From Chlamydoabsidia padenii (lineage: Eukaryota; Mucoromycota; Mucoromycetes; Mucorales; Cunninghamellaceae), in the NCBI GenBank assembly GCA_025330725.1, contig JAIWND010000002.1, positions 1 through 64,000 on the forward strand: 64,000 bases of DNA, given 5' to 3'. The notes beneath the pieces were generated by a model, which was not told the DNA's origin, ran no database searches, and was given only the letters and a program-made list of their open reading frames with translations. A program made the position numbers and the translations under genes. Positions 32,729-48,899 of the stretch are shown piece after piece. Position 1 is the first letter of the stretch. Each line of letters opens with the position of its first letter.

Positions 32729-32834
32729 GTACAAGATGGCAACTATTTTTACGACACCAAAGATACAACAATTGGACTTTTGTGTGCTTTTTACACTTGC
32801 ACCAGCATCAAAAACGACAAGGATTTGGCGATAG
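32729..32834 (+). other. Isolated exon-like segment
   Basis: TTAATAG acceptor, 35 open codons (VQDGNYFYDTKDTTIGLL ...), then G|GTAAGT donor. No partner exon could be found on either side. It may be a leftover exon or chance. Confidence 0.25.
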
Positions 32835-34011
32835 GTAAGTCCACTACTAAAAAAAAAGGGGGGGATAAGACGCGCTTTATTTGATTTTGCACTGATCATC
32901 ATACAAACATGGAATCAAATGACACTTGGTAGTCTAAATACCACCAACTGCAACTTGGGCTCACTACTTTTGTATCCTTAGATTCAAATTGCTGATCACA
33001 GGTAATAGGGAAACATCCATATGTGTGATGCTGCTTGGTCATTGGTTTATGATTATAGGGAAAACAAATCTATTTAACAAGATTATCCTGGTAGGGCGGT
33101 GCGTATAGAAATCAAAAACAAGGTATCCACCAATTCATGGTTATGTTATTTGTCCTTTGGGGGGGGGGAGGGAACTGTGCCATGATCACCCAAATCAATG
33201 TGATATCTTTTGGACTCTGATGGGTGTCGACGCCAGATGGGCAGGTGGTCATTGTAGCTTATAGCTCCGCACCTTCTAGTATGCTTTACTCTTTGTATTT
33301 ATATCATATACTTTTACATAATAAACATCTCAACTGAACGGTTTGTCGGTTTATAACTCCACATCTTCTAGTATATTCCACACTTTTTATTTGGATCATA
33401 TACTTTTAATAAACACCCTTGTTGAATCTTTTTTTTTTGCATTGATGACGGAATATGGTATCACATCATCCAGCATTACATATGGATTTGCATAATGGCT
33501 TTATTTTGTGGAGGTTTGTCAAATATGGTTTGTTCAACACACCTTCATCTAAATCATAAGCCGTGCTTATCAATACGAGCATAGTTTCGATATATTCTTA
33601 AACTTTGAACAAAGTCTATATCCCACTTGATACTTGTAACTCGATAAAATTTATTAATAGTCCCAGAATCCAGTTTTCGGTGTATACACAAGTTGATTCA
33701 GATACTTGATGAATACCGGTCGAGAACTTGTCGAGGAACTTTTTTCTTTTTGCATGAAACATATTTCAAATTCCGATAAAAAGGTAATAGTATGCCATTT
33801 GACAGGTGACCTGACCTCCTTTTCAACCAATTTATCATATTCTATCCATCCAAGAAAGCCAATAAAATACAAAAAAAGTTTCTTTTGTGGGAATATGATT
33901 TACTCATAAAACAAAGGGAGTATAAACACTGACAAAGTCAACATACTTTTCCGCCTCTTTCCCTATCTTTTCTTTCTTCTTCTTCTCCTTTCACTTTGAC
34001 TCTTCCTTGAA
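32835..34011. other. Intergenic region with a degenerate duplication
   Basis: No gene is recognised. Two related stretches, 33259-33328 and 33352-33417, share CTTCTAGTAT, ATCATATACTTTTA and AATAAACA in order (about 93-bp offset), so a 3'-flank-like segment seems duplicated. GATA factor promoter sequence lies at the right end. Confidence 0.45.
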
Positions 34012-34690
34012 ATGAGCTGTAAGTCATCATTGCATATACTTTTCCATGTTGTTTATGTGTGTTGATCGTTTTGTGTATATATAGACTTTATCGATATGCT
34101 AACAACAGATGGTTTAGGCTCTGATGATAGCTGCCCATACGATACTGATCCTGCCAATCAATCAGTGATGGTCTTGAATTCGAATGACAATTTATATCAA
34201 GAAATAGTAGAGTACAATGAAGGTTATTCTCCTTCCTTCTCTTCCTTTTCTAGCAATTCATCTCTACTCATGGACGATAATATCACCACCGACTGTGCCT
34301 ATGGTCAATTCAAGAAAATAGATTCAATTCCCGCCAGTTTGACAGGTGGCGGCGACAAAAAGCCACGTGGGAAAGACTTTGGGAGAAAGAAATGTACGAA
34401 TTGTGGTGCCACGAAGACTCCTTCATGGAGACGAAGCAATGAAGGTTCGAGATTACTTTGTAATGCCTGTGGATTATAGTAAGTATATATATAAGTACCG
34501 TATGATACCTACTGCCCAGTTAAACCCCCCGTTGACGATGATGATACATAGTGAAAAAGTCAATGGTAGGAAAAGAACTGTGTATGTTCAACAAGATGGA
34601 TCTGTCAAAGTGGCAAGAAGCACTCATTCTTCTTTGTCGTCTCATACAAAATCTTGCCCTGGATGTTGTCATCCTCACTCACTCATTTAA
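34012..34690 (+). CDS. GATA-type zinc-finger transcription factor
   Basis: A nuclear DNA-binding regulator. Three exons (34012-34018, 34085-34478, 34552-34690) encode 179 residues; the first exon holds only two codons and one base. The finger (residues 106-131) is C-TNC-x18-C-NAC with core TPSWRR and LLCNACGLY. This 18-residue loop is the form seen in fungal light- and nitrogen-related factors such as WC-2, rather than the 17-residue AreA form. Basic residues follow the finger (NGRKRTVYV), as needed for DNA contact. The N-terminal part is acidic and Ser-rich with no known domain. The tail CPGCCHPH is Cys/His-rich and may bind metal. There is no PAS domain. Confidence 0.9.
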
Positions 34691-35875
34691 CAAAGTGGGA
34701 ACTTTTTGGGTGTTCGTATGTACAGCACAGTACGTGATTTCCGAACATGGCCAACCATACTGACAAAAAAAGTTTACTTTTCCCTTTTATAGTTACACAC
34801 ATCACGGCACATGAAATATTATTACATTTTTTCTTATTGACCTGTTTTATTTTCAGGTTCAATCACTGGTATTTGTTAATAAAGCTTAAAACCCCTTTTT
34901 CTTGCTTATAATAGTAGCGGAGTATGAATGATTTCCAATTGGGATTCATGTGCCTTCTTTTCATTTGTCTCTCTCTTATCTTTTACCTTTTTTGCATATA
35001 TTATCAGTATTGACTTTGATAATAATGTATATGGATATTGAAAATGGGATGCCTCAACTGCACAGCACATTACAATGATACTCAACCAGGATGACACTAA
35101 CAGCGACATGATCACTTGCATGAATTGAATGGTAGCTACTTTGTAATATAATAATGGGAACAAAAAAAGAATCATGTGACGGAATATTGCAAACTAGACA
35201 TATTGGTGTTAAAAACGGACAACGAGGGACCTATTAATTTAACCGTATCATCCGTTGAATCGATACTAGCGATGCTAGGTAGATACACATACTAGTTTAG
35301 CTTTATAATATGTAATCATCCCTCTGACTTGGTTCTGTGTAAATCTTTATCTTATGTTTTAACAAGTAAATAAAATACATTGGGTCTCGGACTTTTTTTT
35401 TTAAACTAGAAAAAAACTATTCATGCAACTTTAACTTAATCGCCGTTCCAATTTTTTTTTTGTCCCACTAGATGATGGTATCAATAAGAACTACGACATA
35501 AAGGAGAACATCCAACTTGTATGAAATGATGATGAATGTCGTTATTATTTATAATTGAGTATGACAAAACCAAGTTACTAATTCAAAGAAAGTTTACCAC
35601 TGATCTCTTTTCACTAGTAAATTAGTGTTACCTTAAAAGTGCAGCGTATACTTAAAAATCTATAAAGACACATGAATTCCATATCAACGTTACTGTGTTC
35701 ACAACTCTACCAGCCTTTTTTTATTTTTTATTTTTTATTGAAAAAGTATAATTACACAATCATGTGAGAAGTATCACAAGATACATGGGTTAGCATCAGA
35801 GTCTTTCGAGATAAAAGAAAAAAGGGACTACGGTGAACTTTCTTTTTTTTTCATCGTCTCCTTTTTACTATTACT
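34691..35875. other. Intergenic region without recognised gene
   Basis: AT-rich with scattered poly-T. AATAAAG near 34878 could end the GATA transcript. It holds the P450 promoter at the right. Short open frames here lack coding features. Confidence 0.45.
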
Positions 35876-38062
35876 ATGCTTGATTTATCAATAAGGAAGC
35901 ATCAAGTTCTACTAGCGTCTGCTTTGGGAGCAAGTGCCTATTGTGTTCTTTCTTTATTTCTAAAAGACAACAAGCGTGTGTACAAGAAAATTCCTTCGCC
36001 TGGTTCATGGATACCTTATTTCGGTAGGGTCAGAGAAAAAGGGGCTCGAGCGCTCATGCGCCGGGATCTGAAATAACGATTTTTAACTATCTCTTTTGAA
36101 AACGTTTTTCTTTCTCTCTCTCTCTCTCCTCTTTTGCTTCAGGTCACCTTTTTTCTCTTGGTAAATTGCCAGGACTTACAGTAACAAAATGGAACGAAGA
36201 ACTTGGTAAAGTGTATAACCACTTCTCTCTTGGTTACTCACTCACCCTCTAAACTACCTTTTAGGACCTATTATTCAACTTCAAATGGGACAACAAACTT
36301 GGATAATGTTGGCTGATCCTTACTTGGCTCATGAAATCTTTGCCACCAATGGTCTGGTTGCTTCCGAAAGACCTACTTTTACTTTCTCCAACTACTATAG
36401 CCATGGTGGTTTGTAAGTAATAAAAGAAATCCATCGACTACTTTTACCCTATCACTTACCCTTTATATCCTATAGAGGTGTTTCCTTCTCAAACCCTACC
36501 AAACGTTGGAAAAAAGTAAGAGGCGCCTTACTAGATGTCTTGTCTCCACCTCGTGTCGATGAATACTCTGATATCCTTAAATATGAAGCAGACTGTCTGG
36601 TGGAACAACTTTTGGCACGGACTAAACGTGATGGCCAAATCAACCCTATCACCACTTTGAATGCGGGTGCTTTAAATGTGGTCTTTAAAATTGTATTTGG
36701 ACAGCGAGTGGAATCTGCTGATGACCCATTATTTAAGGCAAGTATATAAAAAGAATCATACAATAGGCTTATATCTTACCCTTTCTATTATTATTATTAT
36801 TGTCTTTAGGATATCATGGATTTTGTAAATCCCAGTGTCGAATACTTGGGTATGGAAGGCCCTATCTCTCAATTTATTCCTGTATTTGGTCTTTTGGATT
36901 CCCTTCTTGGGAAGAAACGATTCTTCAAAAACTATATTGCCACCGTACGGGATCCTCTCTTCAAGCGACTGATTCAACAAGCTGTTGAAAGTGACAAGAA
37001 ATGCTTGATGAAGAACTTTATTGAATATGACATTGAAGAAAAAGATCTTATAGTGATGATGTGTAAGTAGCATGGGGCATGAAAATGAAGGCAATACTAA
37101 TAACCGTTATCTTTATTTTTAGCCGATCTTGTTGCAGCTGGCACTGATACCGTCTCTCTCACCTTGTCCTGGTTGCTCATCATTATAACTCATCATCCAG
37201 AAATACAACAGAAACTGCATGCTGAAATAGACGCGTTTATCAACTCACATCACCGGTTACCGACTTTTAAAGAGCGGGATCAACTGCCTTATCTGATCTC
37301 TGTGCAAAGGGAATGTAAGTCAACTTTGTTTTTACGCACACACCAACGCATTAACACCTTTACTGTTCATACATATTTAATAGGTTTAAGGTACCGCTCC
37401 ACCACCAACTTTGGTCTTCCTCATCTAACCAAAGAAGATAGTAGGTGAAATCTTTGAAAGAAAAAGAGAGAAGTGTTTTTGCTAACTTGTTTTGTTTTGG
37501 TAGTCATTGTCCGTGATTACATTATTCCCAAGGGTGCGCTATTGTATGCCAATATGACTGGAATACATATGAACCCTGATGTCTACCCTGATCCTGACAT
37601 TTTTAAGCCTGAACGATTCATGGACGAAACTCGAACAATAATGGCGACTGCTAATGGAAAAGTCGGAGGCAGGGATGTTTTTGGATTTGGATTTGGAAGG
37701 TACATAAATGAAGAAATAGACTCGATGACGAGCTAACTCTTTCTACCTATATCTAATTTGTATAAAGACGAATCTGCCCTGGTATTTATATGGTAAATTT
37801 GGATAACGACAAACACAAACACGAACGCTCATCTTGTTTTGATCCCCTCCCAACATAGGCAGAAGTAGAATTGTTTTATACGTGCACCAGGATATTTGCT
37901 CACTGTGTGGTTGCCTCGCCTCTGGATGCTAATGGTGATGAAGTCCCTATCGATCTTTATGCTGGACAACAGGGTGGCCTCGTCTATATGCCAGCACCAC
38001 ATCAAGTCAGATTCCTTCCTCGCCCTGACTCATCTTTGGAATCTCCTCTAACAAACATCTAA
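35876..38062 (+). CDS. Cytochrome P450 monooxygenase
   Basis: A heme-thiolate enzyme anchored in the ER. Ten exons encode 515 residues: 35876-36023, 36143-36205, 36265-36412, 36476-36737, 36810-37062, 37123-37314, 37384-37440, 37504-37699, 37768-37792, 37859-38062. The N-terminal helix (HQVLLASALGASAYCVLSLF) is followed by a proline hinge PSPGSW. The I-helix has AAGTDT, the K-helix ECLR (the Glu and Arg of ExxR, rebuilt over an intron), then PERF and the heme loop FGFGRRICPG, split over a 25-nt exon. Intron 4 is GC-AG (AAG|GCAAGT). Overall type resembles fungal xenobiotic or fatty-acid P450s; the substrate cannot be inferred. Confidence 0.94.
36738..36809 (+). other. GC-AG intron in the P450 gene
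   Basis: The donor TTTAAG|GCAAGT and acceptor CTTTAG|GAT keep the frame; the nearby GT would shift it. Confidence 0.8.
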
Positions 38063-38179
38063 CCTTACTCTTTTAAAACATTGTTAGTTTACTCTTATTG
38101 TTTAACCAATCTATTTTTAATAAAAACTTTTATGCAACATTTGACCACTTGTCCTTATGTGTTTAAATGCCGACATCGA

Positions 38180-38190
38180 CGGGTTTTGAA
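38180..38190 (-). promoter_or_regulatory. TTCAAAACCCG upstream motif of UBA1
   Basis: On the minus strand it reads TTCAAAACCCG, 130 bp before the E1 start codon. Confidence 0.4.
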
Positions 38191-38321
38191 TATAGGCTCG
38201 AAGGGAATGACGTAAATATTATTTTTATGGGCGTCCGCGCGCATTCGTTCCTCTCCCTTCTTCCTCCTTTTTTTTTTTACATTATCTTACTCTCACTTAC
38301 ATCATAACGAAGCTGTCTACC

Positions 38322-42517
<4,196 letters not shown>

Positions 42518-43045
42518 ATCAGCTTCTTTGACTGATAGTCTTATGCCCCTCCTTCTTTTTTTTTTTTTTTTTAATAATTGACCATTGATTTATAATAAAG
42601 AACACGTGTTTAATTTATCCACAAGACATTAGTCGTAGCGACTCTTACCTCGTACAATGATGACTTTATGTGTTTATACAGAGACTCTTCTCTAATGGCT
42701 TTATGCATTAATTGCGCCTTATGGTCACATGTATAAAGTGTCATACTATGACGACTCGACTGTCTTGCATGAACTTTTGTAGAAGATTTAAATCCAGCTA
42801 TCAGACATTCTTCTAGAAACAACTATATGATTATTGTTCAGGTTATATATTCATGATCCGCATGATTCAGTATGTTTTGTATGGTATTGTCTTATACACT
42901 TTTTAAATGTTAGGAGAGAGAGGGTCGAACGATTTCCAAAAAGGGAATCTCAGCATTTTGAGGAGCCAAGAATTCTTTTTTAAAAAAAAGGTGATATATT
43001 TTTTTTTCTTTTCCTTCTTTTTCCTTTTAACAAAAAACTCACATC
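42518..43045. other. Intergenic: UBA1 3' flank and Sec14-like promoter
   Basis: An AATAAAG signal near 42593 is followed by AT-rich sequence. No gene is recognised. Confidence 0.5.
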
Positions 43046-44342
43046 ATGGTGGTCGCTCGAACAGAAAAGGAAAACAAGGAAGCTATTGCCCAACTACGCT
43101 CCCAATTAAAAGGTCAACCTGCCGTCACTGATGAGGTAATTATAATAAACATATATAAAAGAAATTACCACTCATATATACATTTTATCCTCTAGTATCT
43201 TGAACAATTCCTTATCGCTCGAAGCTGGGATGTGGTAAAAACCAATCTTGATGACACTGGTTATTGTTTATGAACTCTTTCTCTTTTACATAGGAAGGTG
43301 CTTTGAAACAATTGTTGGATATGTTTGTGTGGCGAAAAGAAAACGATATTGATCTTTACCCAGTGGCCACCAAAGACAATGGGTTACCCGTATTATATCC
43401 TATCCGTGGTTATTCTTGTATTCCTGACCAAAACCTGGTGGCTCAACCTGGTGTGTCCGAAAGTGTATTACGGGTATATAAATATATGGGTGGGTCCTGT
43501 TTACACAAAGTCGATAAGGATGGTTGTCCCATCTATATTGAACGTCTGGTAAGGAGGTGAATGGATAAATAGGAGGAGGAGGAGGGGGAGGTGAATACTA
43601 ACGTGTGTATATTCATTTATTAGGGATACCATCAAGCAAAAGAATTGGCCAAGAATACAACAGCTGAAGAAATCTTCCATTATCATATTGGTTGTAATGA
43701 ATTCTTACATCGTATAATCATGAAGGATTGTTCACAAATGGCGGGTAAACCAATCAACCGGGAAACTGTCATTTTTGATTGTACTGGCATGGGATGGCAA
43801 CGTAAGTAGTGGGTCATTAGAATAAGGGAACAAGGAGGGATCAATTGAAAATCATTTTTTATAATAGAATTCCATATGCCTGCTATCAATTTGATTCGAA
43901 CCATCTCGGATGTGGATCAAAAGTATTATCCAGAAACACTCAATCGATTATTCCTCGTTAACGCACCTACTGCCTTTGTCTATGTGTGGAAAATCGTCAA
44001 GGCCTGGCTGGACCCTGGCACCATTGACAAGATTCAAATTCTAGGCAAGGATTATAAAACGGAATTATTGAATCATATCTCGGCGGAAAACTTGCCTGAA
44101 TTTCTTGGTGGATCTTGTACATGCGATCATATGCCAGGTGGTTGTGTGCCTTCTCAAGGTAAGACTAACATGATTACCCCTAACATAACTAATCACACTT
44201 TTTGTGTCCAGTCCTCAAAAATGCACCTCTAAACATTCCTGGTGATGACAATCAAAATGTACCTACAGCTTACAATACAGATATCATGGAAAAAGCCAAA
44301 GTCTCTGAAGCACTTCGTGGTCATACCATCAAGACTGAATGA
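43046..44342 (+). CDS. Sec14-like CRAL-TRIO domain protein (phosphatidylinositol transfer type)
   Basis: Carries lipids such as phosphatidylinositol between membranes. Six exons (43046-43135, 43196-43234, 43294-43548, 43624-43801, 43868-44158, 44212-44342) encode 327 residues. The short CRAL-TRIO N domain has FLIARSWDV (family FLRAR.w.v), then the lipid domain: GCPIYIERLG, IFDCTGMGWQ, AINLIRTISDVDQKYYPETL, LFLVNAPTAFVYVWKIVKAWLDPGTIDKIQILG, and LPEFLGGSCTC. These match Sec14 in order and spacing. The C-terminus is polar with no known domain. All introns are GT-AG. It is likely cytosolic and peripheral to Golgi or plasma membrane; several paralogues are usual, so the exact orthologue is open. 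Confidence 0.93.
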
Positions 44343-44546
44343 TGTCCCCCTTTTTTAATTATATTACCCCTAGAATAGTATCACACACAGTAATAGGATC
44401 ATATTTATATTATTAATCAATCATTTTACCTAATAAAAGTCGCTGCATAAAGAAACACCATGATTTCATTTGATTCCATGTTTTATTATTACAAGTATAA
44501 AAAAAAGGGGGGGCGGTGAAGGATATCTATACTAAGATTGTATCGT

Positions 44547-45030
44547 TTAATCGAAGAGACCGAAACCCATATCCTGCATTAAAAAAAAAAAAAAAAAAAA
44601 AAAAAGAAACTTAGTTCAACCCACACATACATACATGTTATCTACTTACATCGTCAGATTCTTCCTTTTCTTCTTCCTTGGCTTCTTCAGCAGGAGCATC
44701 AGCAGCACCACCAGCGGCAGCACCACCAGCAGCGACGGCAGGACCAGCACCAGGAGCACCCACATTCAAGAGGAGTTCACCGAGGTTTTGACCTTGGAGA
44801 GCCTTGGCGTACAAGGAGAACCAGATGGGTTCAACGTCAATACCGGCAGCCTTAACAAGAGTTTGGAGCTTGTCAGACTATACAAATTGGAAGGAAAAAA
44901 AAAAAAAAGGTATCAGTCGTCATTGCATGTAGAGAGAATGGGCGTGAGAGGGGTCGATACGTACAGTGATTTCGACATTGTCGTCTTGGAGGATGAGAGC
45001 GGCGTACACAACGGCGAGTTCGGCAGACAT
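44547..45030 (-). CDS. 60S acidic ribosomal protein P1
   Basis: Part of the ribosomal stalk that recruits translation factors. Three exons (45030-44965, 44877-44650, 44573-44547) encode 106 residues. It starts [17 protein letters not shown] and has the typical helix region [17 protein letters not shown] flexible Ala/Gly/Pro hinge follows, then an acidic [20 protein letters not shown] end, the factor-binding tail conserved in P1/P2 proteins. The motif VEPIWFS marks P1 rather than P2. The third exon is only 27 nt and codes for the tail. A GGAT repeat (about 45085-45117) and CT-rich sequence lie in the 5' region. Confidence 0.96.
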
Positions 45031-45614
45031 GATTCACTATCAATATATATATAAAGAGAGAGAGATGAATGAGTACATACAGATGGATGGGTGGATGGAT
45101 GGATGGATGGATGGATCACACTTACAGGTTATGTGGAAGAAAGGAGCAAGAGAGAACAGAAGGATCCTGCAAGATTAACCCAATGAGAATCCAAGCCACA
45201 TCGGGATTTCAAATCAGCAAGTGAAAAAAAGGGGGCAGTGTATGGTGGTGTATATGTAAATTTTTCGTCGAATAAGCGGAGGATGAAATAATCAGACGAC
45301 CAAAGCCCATGCATTGTCAAATTATTATGACAATCTTATACAGGACATTGGCCATCATAGTTCGCATTAATGAGATGAAGCTTGTAGGAAGCCACTCGGG
45401 CTAAAGTTTACCCTAATCGACGAAAGATTAAATTTACTCGGTATGTATGGGGTCGGGTTTTAAAAATAAGTAATGTAGAATCTCGACTTTCGATGATCAA
45501 AAATGCTTCCCTATCTTTAGCTTTTGCCCATTGTCTTTTCCACCGTCATCAGAGAGATCCCCGCATATGTACCACCTTCCACAGTTATATAACAGAGGAG
45601 CAAATTATTTTATT
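45031..45614. other. Intergenic: P1 promoter and Spp1-like 3' flank
   Basis: It holds a tetranucleotide GGAT repeat (45085-45117), GTCGGGTTTTAAA (about 45452-45464, a variant of the recurrent motif) and poly-T. No gene is seen. Confidence 0.5.
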
Positions 45615-47255
45615 TTATTTAAAATGTAAAAGAGTACCATTCATGAGAGATCTAGCTACATTCATTTCGTTCATTCTATTTTCCATCCGAGCCTTGATCA
45701 ATTTCCGTTCCCGAGCCAAGATAGACAGCACCACGAATTGTTCTTCACGTTCTTGTTCCAATTCCACCGTTTTCAATTTGCTCCAACCATTATGTCGTTG
45801 ACATCGTTTTGACTTTTGATGACATGTCGTCCCATCCGCCTTATCACAAGTGGCCAAGATGAGTCGTAAACAAGGCTGAGTTTCCACACCCGTCACCGCA
45901 TTCCATACATCGTCTTCCCATAGTAATCTTGAATCAAATCCACAAGAGTCATCAACCATTCCTTCCACGGTAGCAATATGAGCTTGTAAGAACTGTTTTT
46001 TGAGGTTCACCTTGTTGATGATCTCGATTGCCCGTCGTTTTTCATTTCGTATCCTTTCCAGTCGTTGTCGATCGTCTCGGTCTGCGAATAGGCTGAGTCG
46101 AGTTTTTGATAATTGTTCCATACGGGTACTAAAGGTGATTGTCGAGTCGTCGTTATCGTTGCCCAGTCGTTGTCTTGCTACTTGCATACCACAGTCGTCT
46201 GAGCAGTATTTTGATAGATGCTCTTGTTGATTTTTCCCCATTCTGGCTGGTTTGAGACATGATGGATTACTGCATTTTGATTTCCATGATGTTTGTTTAC
46301 TGCTTACTATTATATATAAGAATGGGATGAGTGAATTTTATGTGAGTGGTGGTATTGATGTTTTCACTTACTTTTAGCACAGTCAGCACAAAAATACAGA
46401 TCGATGAATTCACCTTGTTTTTCATCAATACCAATACATTCCCCATGGAACCATTGATCACACCGATCACAAGCAATCATGAATTGAGATACATCATATG
46501 GTTTTTGGCAAAAGCAATAGAGTGTGGAGGAGTGAAGAGCAGGTTTCTTGGTGGTGGTGGTGGTGGTGGAATCAATAGGACTTTTTGAGACCATGTCGGA
46601 TTTGTTATGTGCTGATTGGTTGGAGAGTGGTTTGATAGACGATGATGTAGAAGACGAAGGCGGTCGGCCCCGTTTGACTTTTTTGATGGGCTAAAAAAAA
46701 AAAAAACAAAGAGAATGAGAATGGAGATTGCTCCTTTTTTTTTTATCAAGTGGTACTTACTCGATCATTTTCATCAGTGTTGTTGGGTTTCTTTTTAGAT
46801 GCTTGTTGCTGTTGTTGTTGTTTCTGTTTTGAAGGTATAGAAGCTGGTGAAGGGTGGACGAGTAAAGCCAAGTCCATATTGGTATTTGGTTTGATGGTGG
46901 TATTTAGTGTAGGGTCGTATGAAGGATCTTGTACAAAGTCAGTAAATAAAGACCCTAAAGACGATGCTTCATTAGGACTCTTCAAGTAGAAAGAATCAGA
47001 GTTGCTGTTTGCTGTTTCCACAGGTTGCCACTGTAATTGAGTAGGACGTTGATCTTTGGCTGGTCGTTTCCGTAAAGGAAGTTTACTGCTTTGCACTGGT
47101 TGCTTGACTGGTGGGGTGGGTGAAGGTGTAGGTGTGGTAAGAATACCAGGTGTATAAGTTGTCGTATCAAGGGATGGATCCATGGTTGGTTTTTTAACCA
47201 CCTGAGAATGCATTGGTGAGGATGACGGATATGCTGGAGAATAAGGAGAAGACAT
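45615..47255 (-). CDS. PHD-finger protein, Spp1/CFP1-like subunit of the COMPASS H3K4 methyltransferase
   Basis: Three exons (47255-46761, 46690-46372, 46306-45615) encode 501 residues. The first 165 residues are low complexity (Ser/Pro/Thr and Gln repeats). A KRGRPP AT-hook-like motif is followed by a PHD finger (LYCFCQKPYDVSQFMIACDRCDQWFHGECIG ... YFCADC), which reads methylated H3K4. A second Cys cluster then occurs (KCSNPSCLKPAR ... KYCSDDCGMQVA), as in CFP1/Spp1. A long helical region (RLERIRNEKRRAIEIINKV) and a Cys/His patch (LATCDKADGTTCHQ ... CQRHNGW) complete the family pattern. No CXXC DNA-binding domain is present, as in yeast Spp1. It is nuclear and acts on chromatin. Confidence 0.9.
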
Positions 47256-48850
47256 CAAGTAAGAGAGGAAGGGGGCGTATGATATAAAAAAATAAAAAAA
47301 TAAAAAAGAAAAAAGAAAAAAGAAAAAGAGGGAAAGGAGGTTTGCAATGGAAAAATTTTCAATTTATTTTTAAAAAAGCGGAGAATAAAAATGTCAGTGG
47401 ATACAGTAGGTGGAGTTCCTTTGAGCTTACCCACAATAAAGGGCAATGTTAATCAATAACGGGCTACTCTATCACCTTTACTTTACTGGGAAGAAAGGCA
47501 AATAATAATCTCCTTACAAGATGTGACATTACCAAAAAGACACTCGAACAGACTTGTTGCTGGATAATGTCGGATAATGCTTTTTCGATGCATCTTTGCG
47601 ATATTGATGGCGGCATTTTGGTCACGACTTTAAGACACAAAATTTAGCCAGCTGAGAATCGCGGTACATAAAGCACCTCGATACAGTCCTGCGGCTCTGA
47701 TGGTTTGGCTTTTGTCGTGCAATGTCGACTATCATCTCTTCCTCTTTTGTAGCATTTTATGGTTCGAGATATGCTTGCATTTGGCTTTGATGAACTATCT
47801 CAACGTCGATAACGTTCACCTTCTTTTTGTCTTTATTGAGAGACTGTTCATTCATGCAAATAGACTGTGGTTTGAATCGACATCAATATACTTAACACCC
47901 TTTGTCAAGTAAGGAAGAGTGGAAGCTGATGATGTTGAAGGAGCCATATCATCATTGTAGAAAAAAGGACCTTTTTAACCGATTTGCTGCTACAGGTCTT
48001 TGATCTCATTCATAATTCATCTTGCTGATCACCTCGGAATGCCATTTTCATCTTTTGATAATCAAGACCTTTTCTTCCGCCAACCTTTTTTTTCTCTCTC
48101 TCTCTCTCATCCAAATCAAAAGTGCTGTTGATGTTCCTTGAAGAATTACATATTACCTCTTTCGATGTCTAGCGATCAAAAGGATAGAAGGTGTAGAATT
48201 AGGATCAATCTATCACACCTACCTTTTACTGTCTTCAAACCCCGTTTGCCGCTTTAAACCCCGCTTTTATCTGATGGGTATAACTTCATTGAGGATCCTG
48301 TCTATAAAAGACTTGCTTCTTTGTTCTTTTCCCTATTTTCCTTTGCTATTCTCTTATTATATATAATGATTGATTCTCTTTTATCTTTTGGGCTGTACAC
48401 TTGCTTTGGCTCTATCTTGGTTGGCGGCATATCCGCTTTTTCAAATCCCGCGCTTTTTGTAAAAGTCTAGGTGCGAAATCCCTTTCACCTACCTCTTCTT
48501 TTTCACTCCTTTTTTATCTAACTTGAATGGCCCTTTATTGTTTTATTGGAAAACAATTTGGTTTGGCTTCTTACTTTACCAATGTCTCATTTTTAAAGAA
48601 AACACAGTGGATCATTGGCTCTTGGAACGATATGACGGGAAAATCGATGGTCTAGGGCATTATTCAACAATACATCAAGAATATGATCACCAGGCAGCCG
48701 CCTTTATGTGAAAACCCATGTCCATCACTTGCTTTCAGATACACTATTGATGTATATATTTGCCCATGTTAGGAAAGTATGCAATAGTTATCTATGTCGT
48801 CATTATTTTATTATTTTTACATATAGCGCAATGTCCTCTATCTTCCTCCT
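47256..48850. other. Gene-poor region with promoter-like boxes
   Basis: No gene is recognised. Three copies of the recurrent motif cluster at 48234-48244 (TTCAAACCCCG), 48253-48263 (TTTAAACCCCG) and 48439-48450 (TTTCAAATCCCG), with a TATAAAAG box near 48302. This looks like a promoter whose gene is lost or decayed; open frames downstream to 48711 show no domain. Confidence 0.4.
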
Positions 48851-48899
48851 GGAACCGTATGCTGTCGACAAAGATCTCCAGTAACACATAGATACTGGA

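Noticed and set aside
34906..35175. Hydrophobic minus-strand frame after the GATA gene
   Set aside because: Membrane-like composition comes from T-rich DNA; no conserved motif, no promoter.
47700..48711. Open frames of 60-70 codons before the helicase relic
   Set aside because: They start at non-ATG codons and show no motif or splice signals.
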